In this document: positions 32,861-42,499 of the stretch, piece by piece
Layout: every line of letters begins with the position of its first letter
Numbering within the stretch: the stretch's first letter is position 1
NCBI GenBank assembly: GCA_023430725.1
Contig: JAEYZD010000050.1
Coordinates: 1-45,740, forward strand
DNA from: Bacteroidota bacterium
GTDB lineage: Bacteria > Bacteroidota > Bacteroidia > Bacteroidales > VadinHA17
Length of the DNA stretch: 45,740 nt
Reading direction: 5' to 3'
Position numbers and translations under genes: made by a program
The notes under the pieces: generated by a model
What the model was told of the DNA's origin: nothing
Database searches by the model: none
What the model saw: the letters and a program-made list of their open reading frames with translations, nothing else

Positions 32861-35659
32861 GTGCGGAAGAGGACAGGAATCATACTGGTCGGGATCTTGG
32901 CGGCAGCGCTGGCTGTGGCTGCCTGGTTCATCCGGAAGGAGAAGCAGGTTGTGGTCATAGATCCGTGGGAGGCTGTCCCCGCCGATGCTTTCTTTATTGT
33001 CGAAACGAATGATTTTCCGGAGCTGCTGACCCGGGTGACCGATCCGGCCGGTATTTTTGCAGGTCTTTCATCCATGAAATGGGCTTCTGAACTGATGCAG
33101 TCGGCTTCGGCTGTTGACAGTGTCACCGGGGGGAGGGAAGTGAGGGAGCTTATCAGCAACCGGCGAATGATCATATCTTTTCACGTGGCCGGTCAGGGTG
33201 ATCTGGTACCGCTTGTGGTGATGAGCACCGGACAATCGTTTACGGCGAGAAGACTGTCATCCCTTCTGGGCCAGTCGGGAGGAACGGTCACTGACAGGCG
33301 CGACCTGGGCGGCACCCGGACTTACACTGTCATATGGAAAAGGGGTACCAGTCAGCAGAATGCATACCTGGCGCTCACCTCAGGTATCCTGATTGTTTCT
33401 CCCTCAGAGAGTCTTGTAACCTCAGCCCTTGACAACAGGAGCGCAGGTTCAGACATACGTCAGCAGCAGGGATTCTCCTCTGTGGTGAATGCAGCAGGAA
33501 AAGATGCGGACAACCTCTACCTCCTGTTCAGGAACCTGCCCGGATTCATAAGGCCTTTCTTTGACCCGGAAGATATTGCCTCTGTCACGTCGCTTGCAAT
33601 TGCCGGGGGAGGTGATCTGACCGTTGCAGAAGATGGGATCTTTGTCAGCGGGTTCCTTACTACAGCAGGGGCCGGCACAGGCGCTGACCGACTTCGGGAC
33701 GTTGTCCCTTCCGAGTGCGGTGTTCATGAACTGCTGCCGCGAAGCACCCTCAGCTACCGCACTGTGATGCGAAGAGCCTCACTGACAGGAGAGACGGCTG
33801 CAGACCCGGCCTCAGTCAACGCGACGGACCTCGCCCTGATACTGAGCCCCTACACCGGGACGGAGGTGACGGAAGCCGTCATTCCCAACGGCGACACCCC
33901 TGAGAGGGTGCGTGCCTTCAGGATGACTGACCGCCAGTCAGCAGAGAAGGTGCTGCGTGAGAGGCTGACGGCAAAGTACCGTTCAATGGGGCTCAGGGAG
34001 AGTCACTTCATTGCTTCGGCCATGGAGTCTGACGGAGATGAGGCAATACTGTACCGCATGCCTTTTACAGGAGTATCAGCCATTCTTGCCGGAGCTGAGA
34101 GAGGCAGGACCGGGGATGAGTGGGTGACCTTCGCAAGGACATACATGATCTTCTCCTCATCACCAGATGTTCTTGCCTCTGTACTGAGAGAATCGGACAG
34201 GGAGAACACCCTTATAAATGACCCGGGCTTCCGGGAGATGGAAAAGACACTGCCCACGAAGAGCTCATTTATTTTCTGGTCATCCGGCGCTGCCCTGAAG
34301 GAGCTTGCAACTGAATACCTGAAGCCTGAGGCAGCATCATCCCTGAATCAGGGGGATCTGTCAGCCATAAATGGGATCGGGGTAAGCCTTACCCCCAGCA
34401 ATGACATGATTTACACGAGCCTGTCCGTCAGATACGAAGCCGGGGAACTGCAGGGAGGACGACGTTCTGATCCACACGGGGGGTCACCGGCGGCTGCCGG
34501 GGCCAGTCCTGCAACCGCGGCGCCGGCTGGCACAGCGGAGCAGGCTCCCGCAACCCATGCAGACACCGCTGCGCTGAAGCTGCTGTGGAGGGTGAAGCTG
34601 GAGGCAGAACCGGCAGTCAATCCCTTCTTCTTCACAAATCACAACACCGGTGCAACCGAGATATTCATCCAGGACAGCAACAACAACGTCTACCTGGTCA
34701 GTTCCTCAGGAAAGATATTATGGAAGGCTGCAATCAGGGAGAAGATCACCGGAGAGGTCTTCATGATTGACTACTACAGAAACGGGAAGCTGCAGCTGCT
34801 GTTCACAGGACGGGACTATATCCATCTCATTGACCGGAACGGCAACTATGTGGACAAATTCCCCGTAAAGATGCGTTCACCGGCGTCAAACACACTTGCT
34901 GTGTTCGACTATGAAAACAATAAGGATTACAGGCTGTTCATCGCCGGAGAGGATCGCAAGATCTATGCGTATGACCGTTCCGGCACACCTGTAAGGGGCT
35001 GGAACCAGTTCTCCGTCAGGGGCAGGGTGATTGATCCGGTGGCCTTCTTCAGGGTCAGGAGCAAGGACTACCTGTTTGTGTCTGATGACCAGGCAGTATA
35101 TGTGCTTGACCGTACAGGAAATATCAGGGTGGCTCACCAGGAGCCCCTGGTGAAGGCCCGGGGATCAGCAGCAGGTCTCACCGGAGGAAGTGACCCTGAA
35201 ATCATCTTCGCTGCCCCCGACGGTGCAACGGTCAGGCTCAGTTTCGACGGTACCGCGGCGAGAGACACGGTTACCGGCCTCTCCGCCGCGCATAAAACAG
35301 GTTTTGCTGATATTGACGGTGACAACATGACTGACCGCATCACCCTTGATCAGGGCACTGTCAGAGCCTACGGCAGCAGCGGCACCAGACTCTGGTCCTA
35401 CAGCACCGGAGGAACGGAGCTGCGCGGTCCCTGGTTCCTCAGCACCGGTTCAGGCGAGAGGAGAACAGCGGTATATGATGCCGGACGGGGGATGCTTCAT
35501 CTTATAGGCAGGAACGGCACTGCAGCCAGCGGATTCCCGCACAGGGCCGGACCCTTCTTCAATACCGGCAGGGTCACAAATAAGAGTACATGGAATCTCA
35601 TTGTTAATGAGGGTGATACATACTTATGTAATTACGAACTTATTCCCGCGTCAAAATAA
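32861..35659 (+). CDS. Membrane-anchored protein with C-terminal beta-propeller-like region
   Basis: 932 aa; I do not recognise a named family with certainty. One N-terminal TM/signal anchor (about 5-22) precedes a long region (25-520) that resembles DUF3352-type envelope proteins (VPADAFFIVETNDFPELL). Residues 530-571 form an Ala/Pro/Gly/Thr linker. The rest (572-932) is built of repeated strands such as NNNVYLVSSSGKILWK, DRKIYAYDRSGTPVRGW and AVYVLDRTGNIRV, a PQQ/WD-like propeller, with a calcium-loop-like DIDGDNMTD near 815-823. The GTG start is supported by AAGGA 5 bp upstream. The following DUF5723 gene begins 9 bp after the stop, so they are an operon. Confidence 0.75.
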   Translation: MRKRTGIILVGILAAALAVAAWFIRKEKQVVVIDPWEAVPADAFFIVETNDFPELLTRVTDPAGIFAGLSSMKWASELMQSASAVDSVTGGREVRELISNRRMIISFHVAGQGDLVPLVVMSTGQSFTARRLSSLLGQSGGTVTDRRDLGGTRTYTVIWKRGTSQQNAYLALTSGILIVSPSESLVTSALDNRSAGSDIRQQQGFSSVVNAAGKDADNLYLLFRNLPGFIRPFFDPEDIASVTSLAIAGGGDLTVAEDGIFVSGFLTTAGAGTGADRLRDVVPSECGVHELLPRSTLSYRTVMRRASLTGETAADPASVNATDLALILSPYTGTEVTEAVIPNGDTPERVRAFRMTDRQSAEKVLRERLTAKYRSMGLRESHFIASAMESDGDEAILYRMPFTGVSAILAGAERGRTGDEWVTFARTYMIFSSSPDVLASVLRESDRENTLINDPGFREMEKTLPTKSSFIFWSSGAALKELATEYLKPEAASSLNQGDLSAINGIGVSLTPSNDMIYTSLSVRYEAGELQGGRRSDPHGGSPAAAGASPATAAPAGTAEQAPATHADTAALKLLWRVKLEAEPAVNPFFFTNHNTGATEIFIQDSNNNVYLVSSSGKILWKAAIREKITGEVFMIDYYRNGKLQLLFTGRDYIHLIDRNGNYVDKFPVKMRSPASNTLAVFDYENNKDYRLFIAGEDRKIYAYDRSGTPVRGWNQFSVRGRVIDPVAFFRVRSKDYLFVSDDQAVYVLDRTGNIRVAHQEPLVKARGSAAGLTGGSDPEIIFAAPDGATVRLSFDGTAARDTVTGLSAAHKTGFADIDGDNMTDRITLDQGTVRAYGSSGTRLWSYSTGGTELRGPWFLSTGSGERRTAVYDAGRGMLHLIGRNGTAASGFPHRAGPFFNTGRVTNKSTWNLIVNEGDTYLCNYELIPASK

Positions 35660-35668
35660 CCTACTGAT

Positions 35669-37123
35669 ATGAGAAGGATGATTTCTATGCTGCTTCTGTT
35701 GCTGACAGCGACATTTGCAGCCAATGCGCAGACGAGCCAGGCTCTCTATTTCATGAATATTCCGCAGGCCAGCACCCTGAACCCCGCCCTGAAGCCCACA
35801 GGAAGGGTTTACCTGGGGCTGCCGGGCATTTCAGATATCTCAGTCAGGGTAGACAACAACTTCCTGGATGTTTCCAATCTCTTTACCGGTGGAATCATCT
35901 CAGACTCCACCCTGGCCTTCCTCGAGGAGAGTGAATGGCTGAAGGATTTCGTCAACGGGCTGGGTGACAACAATTCACTGGAGCCGCAGGCAGGCATCAG
36001 GCTCTTTGGCCTGGCCTTTACGGTGAAGGATGATCTCCGTATAACCTTTGACATCACGGAGCGGGGGGAGGCAAATATCGTCTTTCCGGGTGACCTGCTG
36101 AGGCTGGGGCTTCAGGGCAACGAGGGATTCATAGGCCAGTCCATCGATCTTTCATCGCTGAGGTCAGATGCAAGCATATGGCAGGAATATGGCATCGGAG
36201 CTTCTAAAAACGTCACCTCTAACCTGAGGGTGGGTGCACGCGTAAAGGTATTGTCCGGTGTGGCTTCGGCATACCTTGCCAACAGGGGCGTAACCCTCAC
36301 GGTGAATGACGATTATACCCACACCGTCAATGCCGATATGGCAATCAACATAAGCGCCCCGGTTAACTTCATCACTGAGTCCGACGGTACAATTCATGGT
36401 GCCGAGGTTGATGAAACCCGTTTTGATGACGGCCGCAACACAATTAAATACCTGACGGAGATGGCCAATCCGGGACTGGGTATTGACCTCGGGGCCGAAT
36501 ACAGGTTCAATGATAAACTCGCCGTTTCAGCAGCAGTCACTGATCTCGGTTTCATAAAGTGGAAGAGAGACCGTCAGGATATCACGGTCAATACTACCTT
36601 CGATTTCAACGGCCTGACGATGCAGGACGTATACGATGAGAGCCTCGACTTCGGGGAGCTGCTCAACTGGACGCTGGATACTCTTCAGAATGCTGCAGTG
36701 CTGGATAAATCGGCCCCGGCATATACATACACCCTGCCTGCAACTGCGACCCTGGCGTTCAGCTATACGCCGGTGAAGTTCTTTACGGCCGGGTTGCTCT
36801 CCACGACGCGGTTCGAAGGCAAGCAGGTGCGCCAGGCGCTGACCCTCTCCGGAAATTTCAATTTTGGAAATGTATTTTCAACCACCCTCGCCTATACAGC
36901 TGCCAACAGGCGCTATGACAACCTGGGTTTCGGATTTGCCATCAGGGGCGGATTCATGCAGTTTTTTGCACTCGTGGACAATGTGCCTGTCAAATTCACA
37001 AGTGTAACTCACGAAGGGAAAAACTACAGGATACCGGAAAACTGGAATACAGTGCATGCCAGGCTAGGTCTTAACCTGGTCTTCGGAAACAAGGTGAAGG
37101 ATAAGCTTCCTGCCCTGCTCTAG
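35669..37123 (+). CDS. DUF5723 outer membrane protein
   Basis: 484 aa with a signal peptide (MISMLLLLLTATFAANAQ). The mature start TSQALYFMNIPQASTLNPALKPTGRVYLGLPGIS fits the DUF5723 family of Bacteroidota outer membrane beta-barrels, distantly like PorV/FadL-type barrels. Alternating strands and repeated glycine/aromatic turns run to the C-terminus (ARLGLNLVFGNKVKDKL). It follows the propeller protein gene by 9 bp, suggesting that the two envelope proteins work together. It ends 3 bp before the convergent mlaF gene. Function unknown. Confidence 0.8.
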   Translation: MRRMISMLLLLLTATFAANAQTSQALYFMNIPQASTLNPALKPTGRVYLGLPGISDISVRVDNNFLDVSNLFTGGIISDSTLAFLEESEWLKDFVNGLGDNNSLEPQAGIRLFGLAFTVKDDLRITFDITERGEANIVFPGDLLRLGLQGNEGFIGQSIDLSSLRSDASIWQEYGIGASKNVTSNLRVGARVKVLSGVASAYLANRGVTLTVNDDYTHTVNADMAINISAPVNFITESDGTIHGAEVDETRFDDGRNTIKYLTEMANPGLGIDLGAEYRFNDKLAVSAAVTDLGFIKWKRDRQDITVNTTFDFNGLTMQDVYDESLDFGELLNWTLDTLQNAAVLDKSAPAYTYTLPATATLAFSYTPVKFFTAGLLSTTRFEGKQVRQALTLSGNFNFGNVFSTTLAYTAANRRYDNLGFGFAIRGGFMQFFALVDNVPVKFTSVTHEGKNYRIPENWNTVHARLGLNLVFGNKVKDKLPALL

Positions 37124-37126
37124 CGG

Positions 37127-37882
37127 TTATTTTGACGATTCCTTCAGCTGTCTTGCCAGCGAATTGGCAAAGACAAAGTCATTGAGTATCCTGCAGTCTG
37201 ACTGCAGGATTTCGTTCCTGTTTCCTTCCCAGCACTTCTGGCCCTCCTCGATGAAGATTATCTTCTCGCCGTTCTCCATTACCGAGTTCATGTCGTGGGT
37301 GTTGACTATTGTTGTCATGTTCAGCTCGACAGTTATCTCCCTGATCAGCTCGTCAATGACGATTGAGGTTTTCGGATCGAGTCCTGAGTTGGGCTCATCG
37401 CAGAAGAGGAACCTGGGTTTCAGTACTATAGCCCTTGCAATTGCAACACGTTTTTTCATCCCGCCGGAGAGCTCTGAAGGGAAAAGCCTGTTTGAGTTGA
37501 CGATGTTCACCCTGTCAAGGCAGAAATTGACCCTTTCGAGCTTCTCTTCAGGTGACATTGATGTGAACATGTCAAGTGGGAACCTTACATTGTCCTCCAC
37601 TGACATGGAGTCGAAGAGGGCGCTGCCCTGGAAGAGCATTCCCATCTGCTGCCTGATTGCCTTTCTCCCCCTAAAGTCGAGGCCGGTGAAAAGCACATCG
37701 TTATACCAGATCTTACCCTCATCAACATCGAGCAGGCCCACGAGGCATTTCAGAAAAACGGTTTTTCCCGATCCGCTCTTGCCAATGATCAGGTTTGTCT
37801 TGCCCGGTTCGAAGACTGCTGATATATCGTTCAGCACCTTACGGTCACCGAAGGACATTGATATGTTTTCTGCCCTGATCAT
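37127..37882 (-). CDS. mlaF: MlaF-like ABC transporter ATP-binding protein
   Basis: 251 aa. ATPase of the Mla/Ttg2 phospholipid transporter: Walker A GKSGSGKT near residue 35, signature LSGGMKKRVAIARAI, Walker B FLFCDEPNSGLDP, H-loop VNTHDMNS. The LSGGM and DEPNSGLDP forms are characteristic of MlaF. The frame is open upstream to 38146, but the ATG at 37882 overlaps the permease stop (ATGA) and gives the conserved MIRAENISMSFG start. The usual third partner, an MCE-domain MlaD protein, is not in the window. Confidence 0.92.
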   Translation of the reverse strand: MIRAENISMSFGDRKVLNDISAVFEPGKTNLIIGKSGSGKTVFLKCLVGLLDVDEGKIWYNDVLFTGLDFRGRKAIRQQMGMLFQGSALFDSMSVEDNVRFPLDMFTSMSPEEKLERVNFCLDRVNIVNSNRLFPSELSGGMKKRVAIARAIVLKPRFLFCDEPNSGLDPKTSIVIDELIREITVELNMTTIVNTHDMNSVMENGEKIIFIEEGQKCWEGNRNEILQSDCRILNDFVFANSLARQLKESSK

Positions 37883-38622
37883 GACAGTAGAAGCTGAGTC
37901 AGGATGACGTTGAAGAGCAGGAGGGTTACGCTGCTGTATACAACAGCCTTTGTACTCGCGCGGCCCACCTCGAGAGATCCGCCCTCGACAAAATATCCCT
38001 GGTGCGCTGAAATCGTGGTAATAATGAAGGCAAAGATGACTGTCTTTATCAGGGAGTAGGTTATGTAGTAAGGGATGAAGGCGTACTGTATTCCGTAGAT
38101 ATAGTCCTGCGATGTGATAACTCCGGCTGTTGTTCCCACCAGCCATCCTCCCAGGATGCCTGTTATTATGCTGATCAGGGTAAGAAAGGGGTTGAACAGA
38201 ACTGTTGCCACAACCTTGGGGAGGATGATGTACGAGGCAGAATTCACGCCCATAAGTTCCATGGCATCGATCTGTTCCGTCACCCGCATTGTACCTATCT
38301 CGGATGCTATGCTGGATCCGACTTTGCCTGCCAGGATCAGTGCTACTATTGTGGAGGAGAACTCAAGGATGATTGAGTCTCTTGTACCAAGCCCTATCAG
38401 GTAAGTAGGATAAATGGGGTTTTCGGTGTTGTATGCGGTTTGCAGGGCGAGCACTGCTCCCATGAAGAAGGATATGATCATTACAATACCTATTGACCGC
38501 AGCCCCAGGTTCACCAGTTCCTTTACTGTCTGGTGATAATACATGGAATGCTTCTCGGGTCTGGCGAATACCTTCCCCATCAACATCCAGTAAGAGCCGA
38601 AGCCTGAAAGAAATCTGAACAT
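37879..38622 (-). CDS. mlaE: MlaE-like permease
   Basis: 247 aa, multi-pass inner membrane permease of the Mla lipid transporter. It shows the family pattern: SIGIVMIISFFMGAVLALQTAY, then REVGPVLAGLLLAGRVGSAIAAELGTM-like residues ALILAGKVGSSIASEIGTMRVTEQIDAMELMGVNS, and three further TMs. First gene of the two-gene unit, with a -7 box 18 bp upstream. Divergent from the mannose-1-phosphate guanylyltransferase gene. Confidence 0.93.
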   Translation of the reverse strand: MFRFLSGFGSYWMLMGKVFARPEKHSMYYHQTVKELVNLGLRSIGIVMIISFFMGAVLALQTAYNTENPIYPTYLIGLGTRDSIILEFSSTIVALILAGKVGSSIASEIGTMRVTEQIDAMELMGVNSASYIILPKVVATVLFNPFLTLISIITGILGGWLVGTTAGVITSQDYIYGIQYAFIPYYITYSLIKTVIFAFIITTISAHQGYFVEGGSLEVGRASTKAVVYSSVTLLLFNVILTQLLLS

Positions 38623-38640
38623 AGGTGCCGATTGTCAGCC

Positions 38641-38648
38641 CAAATTTA
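38641..38648 (-). promoter_or_regulatory. -7 box of the mlaEF operon (TAAATTTG)
   Basis: Consensus TAnnTTTG on the minus strand, 18 bp from the mlaE start. Confidence 0.55.
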
Positions 38649-38699
38649 ACAATAATTCACCTGACATGAGCCTGCGCCGGTTTTCAGGTTAGGTTTTTA

Positions 38700-38707
38700 T
38701 ATATTTG
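38700..38707 (+). promoter_or_regulatory. -7 box of the mannose-1-phosphate guanylyltransferase gene (TATATTTG)
   Basis: Consensus TAnnTTTG, 28 bp before the ATG at 38736. Confidence 0.55.
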
Positions 38708-38735
38708 CTGAAGTGCAAAGTCATCACTATTGGTT

Positions 38736-39821
38736 ATGAAAAATCGCTATTTGCTCATCATGGCCGGCGGTATCGGAAGCCGGTTCTGGCCACTCAGCCG
38801 GAAGGAGAAGCCCAAGCAGTTCCTTGATATTCTTGGTACGGGGGAGACCCTGATCCAGATGACCTATCGCCGGTTCCGCGGTATCTGTCCTCCGGAGAAT
38901 ATTTATGTGGTGACCAATGAAGACAGCAGTGAGACGGTTGTCAGTCAGCTAGGGATAGATCCAGGGCATGTCCTGGCTGAGCCGCTGAGGCGCAACACTG
39001 CCCCGTGCATCGCCTACGGAGTCTTCCGGATTATGTCCGAGAATCCTGATGCGGTGATAGCCGTTACACCCTCTGATCACCTCATTACGAAGGAGGATGA
39101 GTTCAGGAATGTGATGAATGAGGCTTACAGGTTTGCCTCGGAGAATGATGCCCTTCTCACACTCGGCATCAGGCCTGACCGTCCGGAGACCGGTTACGGT
39201 TACATCCAGGCCTACACACAACAGACAGTCAGCGGATACGAGAGCCTGCACAAGGTGAAGGCTTTCACAGAGAAGCCGCAGCTGGCCCTGGCCAGGAAAT
39301 TCATCGAGAGCGGTGATTTTTACTGGAACAGCGGAATTTTCATATGGAGGGCAAGTACGGTTCTTGAGTCCTATGTAAGGCATCTGCCTGACATCTTCCA
39401 CACCTTCAATGAGGGTAAGGAGCTCTTCAGCACCCCGGCGGAGAAGGATTTCATCACAAATGCATATGCTCAGTGCAGCAGCATCTCGGTCGATTACGGG
39501 ATCATGGAGAAAGCGGATAACGTTTATGTTATCTGCACTGACCTTGGCTGGTCAGACCTCGGAACATGGAGCTCGCTCTACATGCATTCGGCACATGACA
39601 AAAATGACAATGCGGCAGTTAACTCCCTGGCGTTCACATACAATTCAGAGGGTAACATCATCAGCCTCCCGGAGGGGAAGGTGGCGGTGGTGCAGGGTCT
39701 TGATGACTATATAATCATTGACAGCGGTGATGTGCTGCTGATAGTACAGCGTGAGCAGGAGCAGAATATCAAACTATACCTTGAGGATGTCAGCCGGGAG
39801 ACCGGGGATAAGTATCAGTGA
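38736..39821 (+). CDS. manC: Mannose-1-phosphate guanylyltransferase
   Basis: 361 aa. Makes GDP-mannose from mannose-1-phosphate and GTP for polysaccharide or glycoprotein synthesis. The nucleotide-binding motif is MAGGIGSRFWPLSRKEKPKQF; FTEKPQ and YWNSGIFIW are the sugar-site motifs; the final left-handed helix domain is short. It lacks the C-terminal phosphomannose isomerase domain of bifunctional ManC/AlgA enzymes. The ATG at 38736 is preferred over an in-frame TTG two codons earlier. A strong terminator lies 66 bp downstream. Confidence 0.93.
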   Translation: MKNRYLLIMAGGIGSRFWPLSRKEKPKQFLDILGTGETLIQMTYRRFRGICPPENIYVVTNEDSSETVVSQLGIDPGHVLAEPLRRNTAPCIAYGVFRIMSENPDAVIAVTPSDHLITKEDEFRNVMNEAYRFASENDALLTLGIRPDRPETGYGYIQAYTQQTVSGYESLHKVKAFTEKPQLALARKFIESGDFYWNSGIFIWRASTVLESYVRHLPDIFHTFNEGKELFSTPAEKDFITNAYAQCSSISVDYGIMEKADNVYVICTDLGWSDLGTWSSLYMHSAHDKNDNAAVNSLAFTYNSEGNIISLPEGKVAVVQGLDDYIIIDSGDVLLIVQREQEQNIKLYLEDVSRETGDKYQ

Positions 39822-39887
39822 CAGGACTCCCTGGCAGTTCCCGGTCACGGAGAAGCGGTTCCACCGGGAAGGGATCATATAAAAAGC

Positions 39888-39917
39888 AAAGAGACAGGTC
39901 TTCAGGCCTGTCTCTTT
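39888..39917. terminator. Strong bidirectional terminator between manC and gldN
   Basis: AAAGAGACAGG (39888-39898) pairs perfectly with CCTGTCTCTTT (39907-39917) around an 8-nt loop. The A-rich left flank (AAAAAGC) and T-rich right arm allow termination from both sides of these convergent genes. Confidence 0.85.
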
Positions 39918-39938
39918 CGCTTGGTTCAGAGCGATCTC

Positions 39939-40793
39939 TTAGTATTCCCAGAGATCCTGCTCAAAGTTGAAAATCTCGTTTTTGATCCTTTCCGCTTCGA
40001 ATATCTGAGACGGGCCCATCTTGTACTGGTTGATTGACCTGTCGTCATAGACGTTTGATTCGGCAACGATGTACCCGTCAAACCTGCGCTGAAGCATCAG
40101 GTCCTCGAAGGAAATCCGCTGTGCGTCATTGTAGCTGTTAAAGGCTTCATGTGTTGCAAGAGCCTGTCTCACATCCTCATATCTTATCCAGAAGAGACGT
40201 CTCTTGACAAGCCGTGAGGTGATCTGGTCATAGCCCATGTAGATGGGGCAGATGCCGATGATGCGTACGTCAAGGCGCGAATGCTTTTTGTCGAAGAACC
40301 ACTCTTCAAGAACCATCAGCTGTTTGATGTCTGCCGGGTTTTCCATGTTGGTGACCGTTGAGTCCACCTCCATTCCGGCAGCATTGATGACTGTGATTGT
40401 GAGGGTATCGCGGTTCATCTTGGCAGCGATATCGTTGTACGTTGTAGGTACAGTCATCGCGTCACCGTCAGTAGCCGTGACCTTTCCCGAGAGGATCTCG
40501 TTGAGAAGGATACCCGAGAGGTTCATCCTGCCGTCAGACATTTCCGATGTGAAGCGGTTCTGGGCTGCATCGTACTTCAGTGACGGGTAGTAGAGGTTCA
40601 GGTTCATCTTCTCCCTCAGGTCAATTATCCGGTACAGTCTTTTGGACCAGATGACGTCTGATTCATTGAGATAGGTATAATTTACCTTCTGGTTATCGGG
40701 CATCTGCTTTGTGTAGATGTCACCGAATGACTGGGCCATTGCTCCCGTGCAAAACAGGATGGCTGCGAGGCCTGCCAGAATTCTTCTGCTCAT
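39939..40793 (-). CDS. gldN: Type IX secretion / gliding protein GldN (PorN)
   Basis: 284 aa with a signal peptide (ILAGLAAILFCTGAMAQ). The body matches GldN: an opening SFGDIYTKQMPDNQKVNYTYLNESDVIWSKRLYRIIDLREKMN and the conserved VLEEWFFDKKHSRLDVRIIGICPIY. It forms the periplasmic PorK-PorN ring attached to the outer membrane in the type IX secretion system. Last gene of the porPKLMN unit, 17 bp after gldM. Confidence 0.95.
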   Translation of the reverse strand: MSRRILAGLAAILFCTGAMAQSFGDIYTKQMPDNQKVNYTYLNESDVIWSKRLYRIIDLREKMNLNLYYPSLKYDAAQNRFTSEMSDGRMNLSGILLNEILSGKVTATDGDAMTVPTTYNDIAAKMNRDTLTITVINAAGMEVDSTVTNMENPADIKQLMVLEEWFFDKKHSRLDVRIIGICPIYMGYDQITSRLVKRRLFWIRYEDVRQALATHEAFNSYNDAQRISFEDLMLQRRFDGYIVAESNVYDDRSINQYKMGPSQIFEAERIKNEIFNFEQDLWEY

Positions 40794-40810
40794 GGTTGTA
40801 TCTTCTGTTG

Positions 40811-42454
40811 TTAGTTAATCTTCAGAATGATCGGGTTAAGGTCCCTGGTTTTGCCGTCGGGGCCCACTGCCTTGATCTTTTCTATAATGAGTTTCTGTCC
40901 GGCGCGCAGGTTTGCGATAAGGCTCTTCTGCTTGTCGGTAAGTCTGTTGTTTGATGATTCAGCTGTGATCTCGTAGCCCTTGTCATTGACTGAGACTGTG
41001 AAGCCGGTTACAGTGTATGTAAGGTCGAACTCGAAGTTCTCGAGGACGGCGGTTACTACCTGCTGGGCGGCTGCCACGCTCTTGAGCACATTACCTTCCT
41101 TCATGTTGGCGAACCGTGCCTCTGGGTCAGGAAGTCTTCTCACCCTGAACTCCACGGCCGGGAATGTCTGCACCTTACCGTCGATGTTGGCAGATACGAT
41201 TATCTGTGCGTTCTGGCCTACCGTACGGGGCTGTGCAACATATTCGCCGCGGTAATCCTTGTATTTGCCCTTCTTGATGTCACCGTTTGTCATGCGGACA
41301 GTAAGCTTGTCCGATCCGACGCCCGGGACTGAGATGTCAAGGGGGTTCTGTATACCCTGGTAGAGTACGTTCATGGCGGTGGGAGAGACCACAACGTTGG
41401 GCATGCCCACTGAGTACTTCTGATCGAAGTTGTAGGTGCGTACGCTGCCGTCCGGTGCCTTCATCCTGATAACGCCTCCCCATGACTTCTCACCAACGGA
41501 GCCGGCTCTTACGCTGTAGACGCCCCTTCCTGAGGCATCGATAGGTATCTTCGTGGCCGAACCGGATGGCTCGTATGTCATGGTTCCGTCAGGATTGGGT
41601 TTGCTTGTATAGGGGCCAACGAAAATCTCGAGATCCTGGGTTGTGTCAGTAGCTGCCACGAACACCTTGGCTTCGTATACATTCCCCTGCATCACGTACG
41701 ATGTGTTTGTAGTAACTGTAGGAATAATGTTGTTGAACCTGAAAGAGCCTGCGTCAATCTGGGTATAGAGGAAGTTGAGTACGTCAGTCTCGGCGTTCCT
41801 TACGTCGACCTGCATCTTGGAGAGGATGGTGATCACTGCAACAAGCGGCAGGGTCTGGAAGTTGGCATTGACCCAGTTTTCAGTTCCGGTACCTTCAAGG
41901 TTCATCGGATCGTCAGTGTTGAGGATATCCATTAATGACTGTTCTGCAGACATATCCTTGCCTTCGAGCATATCAATAAGCACTGCGCGGAAATCCTCGA
42001 TCTGAGCCTTGAGGTCATTCCCCTTGCCATCCTGGTTTGCACCTATGAGTATTTCGGAGGGGATGTTGTTCTCGTCGATCTTCTTTACCTTGGTGATATC
42101 AATCTGGCCGTCGGGAAGGAGAGCCTCCGATTCCGGACCTTCTGCAGTTGTAATAATTTCAACCTTCAGATCCTGGATATAGTTATAGAGTTCATCAGCG
42201 CGGTCCTTGACCTCGTATGCCTTCACCCTCCAGGCTTCCGCCTTCTCAGGATTCTCCTCTGCCGCTGCCCTGAATGCTGCATAGGTGATATCATTCTTTT
42301 TGATATAGTTGGCAGTGGTTTTGGTAAGGCTCAGGTCAACCTTCTTGAAAGCCTCCACTGCCTCCTTTGAGACGTTTAGAGCGAGCATAGCTGTCAGGAT
42401 GAGATACATCATCCCGATCATCTTTTGCCGCGGGGTCTCTTTTCCCTTAGACAT
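40811..42454 (-). CDS. gldM: Type IX secretion motor protein GldM (PorM)
   Basis: 547 aa. A short cytoplasmic start (SKGKETPRQ), then a single TM (about 11-28, MIGMMYLILTAMLALNVS), followed by EAVEAFKKVDLSL and a long periplasmic part of repeated beta-domains, as known for GldM. With GldL it forms the proton-driven rotary motor that powers secretion and gliding. The acidic/basic residues of the TM entry are retained. Length is close to the family norm (about 510-520) with a modest extension. Confidence 0.96.
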   Translation of the reverse strand: MSKGKETPRQKMIGMMYLILTAMLALNVSKEAVEAFKKVDLSLTKTTANYIKKNDITYAAFRAAAEENPEKAEAWRVKAYEVKDRADELYNYIQDLKVEIITTAEGPESEALLPDGQIDITKVKKIDENNIPSEILIGANQDGKGNDLKAQIEDFRAVLIDMLEGKDMSAEQSLMDILNTDDPMNLEGTGTENWVNANFQTLPLVAVITILSKMQVDVRNAETDVLNFLYTQIDAGSFRFNNIIPTVTTNTSYVMQGNVYEAKVFVAATDTTQDLEIFVGPYTSKPNPDGTMTYEPSGSATKIPIDASGRGVYSVRAGSVGEKSWGGVIRMKAPDGSVRTYNFDQKYSVGMPNVVVSPTAMNVLYQGIQNPLDISVPGVGSDKLTVRMTNGDIKKGKYKDYRGEYVAQPRTVGQNAQIIVSANIDGKVQTFPAVEFRVRRLPDPEARFANMKEGNVLKSVAAAQQVVTAVLENFEFDLTYTVTGFTVSVNDKGYEITAESSNNRLTDKQKSLIANLRAGQKLIIEKIKAVGPDGKTRDLNPIILKIN

Positions 42455-42499
42455 TTGCGGATAGTTTAGTAGTTAGCAGATATATTGATGAACTCAACA

